Shown one piece after another: positions 28,047 through 33,045 of a stretch of DNA of 33,045 nt. Position 1 is the stretch's first letter; each line of letters begins with the position of its first letter. The position numbers and the translations under genes were made by a program. The DNA comes from Candidatus Doudnabacteria bacterium RIFCSPHIGHO2_01_FULL_45_18. GTDB taxonomy: Bacteria; Patescibacteriota; Doudnabacteria; UBA920; O2-02-FULL-48-8. Location of the stretch: contig MFEJ01000007.1 of NCBI GenBank assembly GCA_001779915.1, positions 1 through 33,045 on the forward strand. Reading direction: 5' to 3'. A model generated the notes under the pieces. It was not told where the DNA came from. It ran no database searches and saw only the letters and a list, made by a program, of their open reading frames with translations.

Positions 28047-29483
28047 ATGACTGATGAACGAAAAAAATTCTATATCACGACGCCGATATATTATGTGAAC
28101 GACAAGCCACATATTGGCCATGCTTATACTACGATTGCGGCGGATGTTGTTGCCAGGCTTCACAGACAACTGGGTGAGGATGTTTTCTTTTTGACCGGGA
28201 CCGACGAGCATGGGGCGAAAATTGCCGCTTCGGCGGAAAAAGCGGGAAAATCCCCACAGGCGTTTGTCGACGAAATCTCCGCTAAATATTCTCTGACTTG
28301 GGACCAGCTGGGGATTGCGCCGGATAAATTTATCCGAACCACAGATCCCGAGCATAAAGATGCCGTGAAGGTATTTTTAGAAAAATTGAAGGCTTCAGGA
28401 AAAATTTACGAAGGCGAGTATGAGGGTTTGTATTGTGTAGGTCATGAAGCGTTTATCAAAGAATCAGAATTAGTAAACGGCGTTTGCCTGGATCATAAAA
28501 CCAAGCCGGAAAAAATTAGAGAACAGAATTGGTTTTTTAAACTTTCCGAATATCAGAAAATTTTGGAAGAAAGAATTTCCCATGATGATTTAATAATTCG
28601 CCCACCGACAAGGAAAAACGAAGTATTGTCTTTTATCAGACAAGGATTGGAAGATATTGCTATCTCTCGTCCGAATGTGAAGTGGGGGATTCCACTCCCA
28701 TGGGATAAAAGCCAAACTGTGTATGTTTGGGTTGAAGCTTTGTTTAATTATTGTTCAGCGATTGGGTATGTTTCTGATCCAGAGAATTTTCAGCGATACT
28801 GGCCAGCGGATTTACAGCTGCTAGGCAAAGAGATAATTAAATTCCACTGTATTATTGGGCCGGCCTTACTTTTGGCTATAAAAGAAGAATTACCAAAAGC
28901 GATTTTTGCCAATGGTTTTTTTACCTTAGGTGGAGAAAAAATTAGCAAAACTGTGGGCAATATCATTGATCCGAATGATTGGGTGGCGAAATACGGCTCG
29001 GATGCGGTCAGATATTTTGTTTTGCGCGAAGTGCCATTTGGCCAAGATGGGGATGTCAGCGAAGAAAAGCTTAAGGTTCGCTACAATTCGGATTTGGCTG
29101 ACGGTTTAGGAAATTTATTTTCTCGCACCACCAATATGATTGAAAAATATCTGGACGGGGATGTGGGCGAATTTGTAAGTCCCCCTAAAGATTTGTCCGG
29201 GGCATCAGATGCGTTCTATAATTTGGATTTTTCCGAAGGCTTGGTTTTGATTTGGAAAGAAATTGCCTGGGCCAACCAACTGATTGATAAAGCCAAGCCC
29301 TGGGAATTAGTAAAAACCGATCCGGAAAAGGTAAAAGAACTGCTTTTGAATTTGACGGCACTTTTGTATGACATCGCGAAGAAGCTTGCGCCGGTCTTAC
29401 CTGAAACCGCGCAGAAGATTAAGGAAATTTTAGAATCCGGAGATATTCGGAAACCAGAACCATTGTTTAAAAAGATTAGCTAA
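28047..29483 (+). CDS. metG: Methionyl-tRNA synthetase
   Basis: I chose ATG 28047 (MTDERKKFYITTPIYYVN); the track's TTG three codons upstream is unlikely. 478 residues, class I: HIGH box in PHIGHAYTTIAADV (about 22), KMSKS equivalent GGEKISKTVGN (about 297), the TGTDEHG motif and a helical anticodon domain. The knuckle region has few cysteines (LYCVGHEAF ... GVCLDHK), so it is probably a reduced or zinc-free form. There is no C-terminal tRNA-binding (EMAP-like) domain. It charges initiator and elongator tRNA-Met. Confidence 0.97.
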   Translation: MTDERKKFYITTPIYYVNDKPHIGHAYTTIAADVVARLHRQLGEDVFFLTGTDEHGAKIAASAEKAGKSPQAFVDEISAKYSLTWDQLGIAPDKFIRTTDPEHKDAVKVFLEKLKASGKIYEGEYEGLYCVGHEAFIKESELVNGVCLDHKTKPEKIREQNWFFKLSEYQKILEERISHDDLIIRPPTRKNEVLSFIRQGLEDIAISRPNVKWGIPLPWDKSQTVYVWVEALFNYCSAIGYVSDPENFQRYWPADLQLLGKEIIKFHCIIGPALLLAIKEELPKAIFANGFFTLGGEKISKTVGNIIDPNDWVAKYGSDAVRYFVLREVPFGQDGDVSEEKLKVRYNSDLADGLGNLFSRTTNMIEKYLDGDVGEFVSPPKDLSGASDAFYNLDFSEGLVLIWKEIAWANQLIDKAKPWELVKTDPEKVKELLLNLTALLYDIAKKLAPVLPETAQKIKEILESGDIRKPEPLFKKIS

Positions 29484-29485
29484 CT

Positions 29486-29644
29486 CCATCGCGAGCGACT
29501 GCTTTGCCAATAAGCTCAAATCTTGGCAGTCGCGCCTGCCCGTTCCTGAACGGAACGTTCGGGCGGGTGGCGATCTCTCTCGTGAGTGATTGCCACGTCG
29601 CCGCCCAGACTAATTCATCTAGATAAAGCGGCTCCTCGCAATGG
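29486..29644. repeat. Palindromic repeat, family A copy 2
   Basis: Ends CCATCGCGAG and CTCGCAATGG as in 12636-12706, but 159 bp long, with inner GCCCGTTCC/GGAACG...GGGC hairpin and a GTGGCGATC / GATTGCCAC pair. Fills the metG-tatD gap. Confidence 0.65.
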
Positions 29645-29659
29645 CTCGATAGAAAACTA

Positions 29660-30460
29660 ATGAGATTTTTCGACACCCATACTCACGTAAATTTTTCGGA
29701 TTTCAAGTCTGAAACGGACGCGACGATCAAGCGGGCTTTGGATGCCAAGACCTGGTTGATCAACGTGGGGACTGGCTTGAAGGCTTCAAGAGAATGTGTT
29801 GATTTGGCTAAAAAATATCCGGAAGGGGTCTTTGCGAGCATCGGTCAGCATCCGACTGAGTCAGAAAGCTTTGAGGAAGAGGTTTATGAGACTCTGTTGT
29901 CGGATAAAGTCGTCGCCATAGGCGAGTGCGGTTTGGATTACTATAGGATACCTAAGGACAGTAATCAGGAAACAGTAATCAGTAAGCAGAAGAAGGAGTT
30001 TATAAAGCAAATTCAATTTGCGAAGAAATATGGTTTGCCCCTGATTATTCATTGTCGTGATGCTTACGAAGATTTGCTCGCGATTTTAAAATCCGAATAC
30101 GCGGGACTGCCGGCTGTTGCCCATTCGTTTACCGAGACTTGGGAAACTGCAAAGAAAATTTTGGATCAGGGTTTGTATATTGCACTAAATGGCATTTTAA
30201 CTTTTGATAAATCCGGTAAATTAGCAGAAGTGGTGGAAAAAATGCCTTTTGAGAAGTTACTGATTGAGACTGATGCCCCGTTTCTGGCGCCGCCGCCACA
30301 TCGAGGGAAGCGCAATGAGCCTGCGTTTGTCCAGTATGTGGCAGAAAAAATCGCGGCGATCAAGAAAATGAGTGTCGAGGAAGTCGGGGAACAAACTTTT
30401 GCGAATGCTTGTAAGTTATTTCAAATAAAAAACCCGGACCAAATAACTAGTCAGGGCTGA
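29660..30460 (+). CDS. tatD: TatD family metal-dependent DNase/hydrolase
   Basis: 266 residues, full length. Ligands seen: FDTHTHVNF (HxH, about 6-8), GQHP, GECGLDYYR (Glu), IIHCRDAYEDL, AHSFTETWE and LIETDAPFLAPPPHRGKRNEP. TatD proteins are divalent-metal 3'-5' nucleases; the Mg/Zn site is complete. After GLDYYR a short segment (SNQETVISKQ) is encoded by a near-tandem CAGTAATCAG repeat, a local expansion. The gene follows family A repeat copy 2, and its last 14 bases overlap the convergent gene. Confidence 0.93.
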   Translation: MRFFDTHTHVNFSDFKSETDATIKRALDAKTWLINVGTGLKASRECVDLAKKYPEGVFASIGQHPTESESFEEEVYETLLSDKVVAIGECGLDYYRIPKDSNQETVISKQKKEFIKQIQFAKKYGLPLIIHCRDAYEDLLAILKSEYAGLPAVAHSFTETWETAKKILDQGLYIALNGILTFDKSGKLAEVVEKMPFEKLLIETDAPFLAPPPHRGKRNEPAFVQYVAEKIAAIKKMSVEEVGEQTFANACKLFQIKNPDQITSQG

Positions 30461-30908
30461 TTTGAAGCGAGCGCAGGATGTCGGCGTCCGTGCCAGAGTC
30501 GGCAGCTGGCTGAGTCTGGACTAGCAACGCTGAAGAGCGTAATGCGGCGAGCTGTTGCTGGGGTGTTGTTGCAATGATCGTATAGCGGAGATTTGGAAAC
30601 TGCCGGCGGATGAGGTGTTCCACCTTGGCAATTTCATCCCAGCCATAATTGTCCACCATCGATTCCCAGACTTCATTCGCATATTCGTTCCAGGACTTTT
30701 CTTCAAGAAGCGCGCACCCATCTCCCAGTCCTTTGCCCTCCAGGGCAATGATAGGAATCAGGATTGGCCGGCGGTCTTGGGGGAGACCCATGATCTTGTG
30801 CTTTTGAATCTTCGGTCGTTCTGCTCTCCGGATCGCATTCTCCAGCATGCTCCGGAAGATGCCAACTTTCTCTAGAGCCAGGTCACGTGGAGTCTTCGTC
30901 TCACTCAC
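30447..30908 (-). CDS. Hypothetical protein (153 aa), single-gene unit
   Basis: A GTG start (MSETKTPRDLALEKVG) is set by GAGGAGG 5 bases upstream. The soluble protein has a basic helical N-terminus (AIRRAERPKIQKHK), a central beta/alpha part (RRPILIPIIALEGKGLGDGCALLEEKSWNEYANEVWESM) and LRYTIIATTPQQQLAALRSS. No family recognised. It converges on tatD and the two coding ends overlap by 14 bases. The ribosome-binding site forms a CTCC-TTGA-GGAG hairpin. Confidence 0.65.
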   Translation of the reverse strand: MSETKTPRDLALEKVGIFRSMLENAIRRAERPKIQKHKIMGLPQDRRPILIPIIALEGKGLGDGCALLEEKSWNEYANEVWESMVDNYGWDEIAKVEHLIRRQFPNLRYTIIATTPQQQLAALRSSALLVQTQPAADSGTDADILRSLQISPD

Positions 30909-30913
30909 AGGAT

Positions 30914-30926
30914 CCTCCTCAAGGAG
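30914..30926 (-). promoter_or_regulatory. Hairpin within the ribosome-binding site
   Basis: On the minus strand CTCC-TTGA-GGAG, the GGAG being part of GAGGAGG. Confidence 0.4.
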
Positions 30927-30991
30927 TCTGAAGTTGCAAGCAGTTTAACCCAATTTATCAAAAAAGTAAACAATGCTAGAATAAGCTTGTT

Positions 30992-33045
30992 ATGCCCGAA
31001 ATTTACGATCATCCGCCTACGCATAAAGCTTCGGCGGACAGGCAAGGAAATATGTATAATCACAAAGATATTGAGAAAAAGTGGCAGGAAGTTTGGGAGA
31101 AAGAGAAGCTTTATAAAACTTCCGATAAGCCCCTGCCTTCGCCACGGCTTCGGCAGGCAGGCAAGAAGAAGCAGTATATTTTAGATATGTTCCCGTATCC
31201 ATCGGGGGCGGGTTTGCATGTGGGGCACCCGGAAGGATATACGGCCACGGACATTCTGGCGCGTTTTTTGAGGATGAACGGGTATGACGTCCTGCACCCC
31301 ATGGGCTGGGATGCGTTTGGTTTGCCGGCGGAAAATTACGCGATTAAAGAAGGGATTCCGCCGGCCGAATCAACTGCGAAAAATATTGACCGCTTTCGCC
31401 AACAGATAAAATCTATTGGGCTTTCGTATGATTGGTCGCGTGAGGTAAACACTTCTGACCCTAGTTATTACCGATGGACGCAGTGGCTGTTTTTGCAACT
31501 ATACAAAAAGGGGCTAGCTTACAAAAAAGAAGCGTATGTGAACTGGTGCCCGAAGGATCAGACTGTTCTGGCCAACGAGCAGGTAGTGGATGGTTGCTGT
31601 GAACGATGCGGGACAAAAGTCATCCAGAAACTTTTATCGCAATGGTTTTTCAAGATTACGGATTACGCCGATCGCTTGCTCAACGATTTAGATAAGCTGG
31701 ACTGGCCGGAGCCGATCAAGCTTATGCAACGAAACTGGATCGGCCGATCCGAAGGGGCCGAGATTGAGTTTATGGTAGATAACCCGAGGGTCAGGCGATT
31801 TATAATTCTGCATGGGAAACATGGGACTTCAAAACGAAATTTTATACCGTGGTTAAAAGCAAGTCTGGAGAAAAAAGGATACGAAGTCCAAACACCGGAT
31901 ATGCCGAATACCGAAGAACCAAATGATATAGAACAAGCGGATTTTGTACAAAAAAATTGTAAGCTGGACGACAGCACGGTCATCCTCGGACATTCATTTG
32001 GTGGGATTATAGCATTGCGGTTGTTGGAGCAGGGTATAAAAGTTCATGGAGTGGTTTTCGCTGCGACTCCGATGTCAGGTAAATTTTTGGATGGAAAAGT
32101 CCGTACAACCGTTGCCGCAGCCATCGACCGCGGATTTGATTTCGAAAAAATTAAACAGCAAGCAAATTATTTTAAAATTTTGGTGGATTCCACTGATACG
32201 GTAGTTCGACTTCAAGACGGCGAAATTTTAGCAGGAAAATTGAATTCGCTCAAACAATCGTTTGTTGGGAGTGAGCCACATTTTTGTGGAGCTGAAGAGC
32301 CAGCAATTTTAGACGCACTTTTGGCCAATATAAAAGTCTTCACAACCAGACCGGATACCATTTTTGGCGCAACGTATATGGTTTTGGCACCAGAGCATCC
32401 GCTAGTAAAGAATCTAGAATCTGGAATCTTGAATCCAGAAGAGGTCAGAAAGTATGCTGAAGATACGAAAAAGAAAACTGAAATGCAACGCACAGCTCTG
32501 GAAAAAGATAAATCTGGTGTGCAATTAAAAGGTGTTATGGCGATAAATCCGGCGACTAAAGAAAAAATTCCTGTTTGGATCGCGGATTACGTGCTCGCGA
32601 CTTACGGCACTGGAGCAATTATGGCTGTGCCACAACATGACGAACGCGACCAAGCATTTGCACAGAAATATAAACTGCCGATTGTGGACAAGCCTTTGAT
32701 TCCGATCCCAGAAGCGATTAAAAAGTTTGGCACGAAAAAGATTCAATATAAAATTCGTGACTGGCTGGTTTCCAGACAGAGATATTGGGGCGCGCCAATT
32801 CCAATTATTAATTGTGACAAATGTGGCAGGCAAGCGGTTCCGGAAAAGGATTTGCCGGTTCTGCTTCCAAATGATGTGGATTTTTTACCAACAGGTGAAT
32901 CCCCTTTGGCTCGTTCAAAAAAATTTAACCAGGTGAAATGTCCGAAGTGTGATGGCCCTGCTAGGCGGGATCATGATACCATGGACACTTTTGTGGATTC
33001 TTCTTGGTATTTTTTCCGCTTTACAGATCCGCTAAACGCGCTGGC
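30992..33045 (+). CDS. leuS: Leucyl-tRNA synthetase with inserted alpha/beta-hydrolase domain (3' end outside window)
   Basis: Open through the window end; 684 codons seen. ATG 31052 ([11 protein letters not shown], with AGGAAA before it) matches the usual family start better than ATG 30992. Seen: [15 protein letters not shown] (HIGH box), [12 protein letters not shown], zinc region WCPKDQ...CCERCG, then EGAEIEF entering the CP1 editing domain. There, residues about 264-446 form an RBBP9/YdeN-like hydrolase: [27 protein letters not shown], with probable triad S335, D402, H430. Editing resumes at [13 protein letters not shown] and HDERD, then [11 protein letters not shown]. The part between HDERD and [11 protein letters not shown] is about 36 residues shorter than in E. 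coli. KMSKS lies beyond the window. Confidence 0.95.
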   Translation, partial: MPEIYDHPPTHKASADRQGNMYNHKDIEKKWQEVWEKEKLYKTSDKPLPSPRLRQAGKKKQYILDMFPYPSGAGLHVGHPEGYTATDILARFLRMNGYDVLHPMGWDAFGLPAENYAIKEGIPPAESTAKNIDRFRQQIKSIGLSYDWSREVNTSDPSYYRWTQWLFLQLYKKGLAYKKEAYVNWCPKDQTVLANEQVVDGCCERCGTKVIQKLLSQWFFKITDYADRLLNDLDKLDWPEPIKLMQRNWIGRSEGAEIEFMVDNPRVRRFIILHGKHGTSKRNFIPWLKASLEKKGYEVQTPDMPNTEEPNDIEQADFVQKNCKLDDSTVILGHSFGGIIALRLLEQGIKVHGVVFAATPMSGKFLDGKVRTTVAAAIDRGFDFEKIKQQANYFKILVDSTDTVVRLQDGEILAGKLNSLKQSFVGSEPHFCGAEEPAILDALLANIKVFTTRPDTIFGATYMVLAPEHPLVKNLESGILNPEEVRKYAEDTKKKTEMQRTALEKDKSGVQLKGVMAINPATKEKIPVWIADYVLATYGTGAIMAVPQHDERDQAFAQKYKLPIVDKPLIPIPEAIKKFGTKKIQYKIRDWLVSRQRYWGAPIPIINCDKCGRQAVPEKDLPVLLPNDVDFLPTGESPLARSKKFNQVKCPKCDGPARRDHDTMDTFVDSSWYFFRFTDPLNAL
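31012..31047. repeat. Palindromic repeat, family C copy 1 (leuS 5' end)
   Basis: TCCGCC-TAC-GC-ATAAA-GC-TTC-GGCGGA followed by CAGGCAAG. It lies between the two possible leuS start codons. Confidence 0.65.
31133..31166. repeat. Palindromic repeat, family C copy 2 (inside leuS)
   Basis: CTGCC-TTC-GCC-AC-GGC-TTC-GGCAG followed by GCAGGCAAG; same architecture and tail as copy 1. Translated in frame as [10 protein letters not shown] within LeuRS. Confidence 0.7.

Noticed and set aside
31778-32332. Hydrolase segment in leuS as two genes or a frameshift artefact
   Set aside because: The frame is continuous on both sides, no stop or start signals lie at the junctions, and the LeuRS motifs resume exactly where CP1 should.
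1-33045. CRISPR array, tRNA, rRNA or tmRNA genes
   Set aside because: No regularly spaced repeats and no cloverleaf or rRNA-like sequence seen in any gap; a tRNAscan/Infernal run would settle it.
1-33045. Recoded TGA (glycine) as in some Patescibacteria
   Set aside because: nfo, tatD and other genes end at TGA at the expected family length, and no conserved gene contains an in-frame TGA.

Overview
The window looks like a piece of a small-genome bacterium of the Candidate Phyla Radiation (Patescibacteria, Parcubacteria-like). The reasons are the mix of core translation and RNA genes with many short unrecognised genes, a lone XerC/D recombinase, small membrane proteins, and many intergenic palindromic repeats. 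The standard genetic code fits every gene, with TGA as stop. The taxon is an inference; no rRNA or tRNA gene was seen.

Region 1 (1-9.7 kb) is a metal-handling island. After a partial unknown gene and a candidate small RNA comes an operon: a CsoR/RcnR-type repressor with a G-tract operator, two tiny membrane proteins, a DUF1573 protein, a CcdA-like thiol-electron carrier, a CPIC-motif membrane protein and a P1B-type metal ATPase with an unusual CPD motif. Downstream are single genes, most with their own promoter: a TVP38-like protein, a zinc-ribbon protein, a DoxX-like protein, a double DUF305 protein, DUF5676 and DUF378 proteins, and an anchored protein with a cupredoxin-like end. Two decayed gene fragments suggest the island was once larger.

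Region 2 (9.7-15.4 kb) holds a degenerate receiver-domain protein, the Xer recombinase, a DUF559 nuclease beside hairpin repeats, an unknown gene, and then rpsO and pnp, the latter with a structured leader.

Region 3 (15.4-21.4 kb) is accessory. A pilin-like protein precedes an AT-rich restriction-modification island (membrane protein, N6-adenine methyltransferase, PD-(D/E)XK-type nuclease) bracketed by inverted copies of a 27-bp hairpin repeat. A GIY-YIG nuclease starts exactly at the second copy. Several short unknown genes and a secreted matrixin-like metalloprotease follow.

Region 4 (21.5-33 kb) is mostly housekeeping: tgt, a STAS protein, glyS, an M16 peptidase, nfo, an AI-2E family transporter, metG, tatD and the 5' two thirds of leuS.

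The most striking signal is in leuS. An apparently intact serine alpha/beta-hydrolase domain of RBBP9/YdeN type (about 183 residues, triad S335-D402-H430) is inserted in frame at the entry to the CP1 editing domain. The editing domain's C-terminal part is about 36 residues shorter than in E. coli, and a palindromic repeat has been absorbed into the N-terminal coding region. A second theme is a class of short unknown genes with strong AGGAGG ribosome-binding sites, several of which are folded into small hairpins, and their own promoters and terminators.
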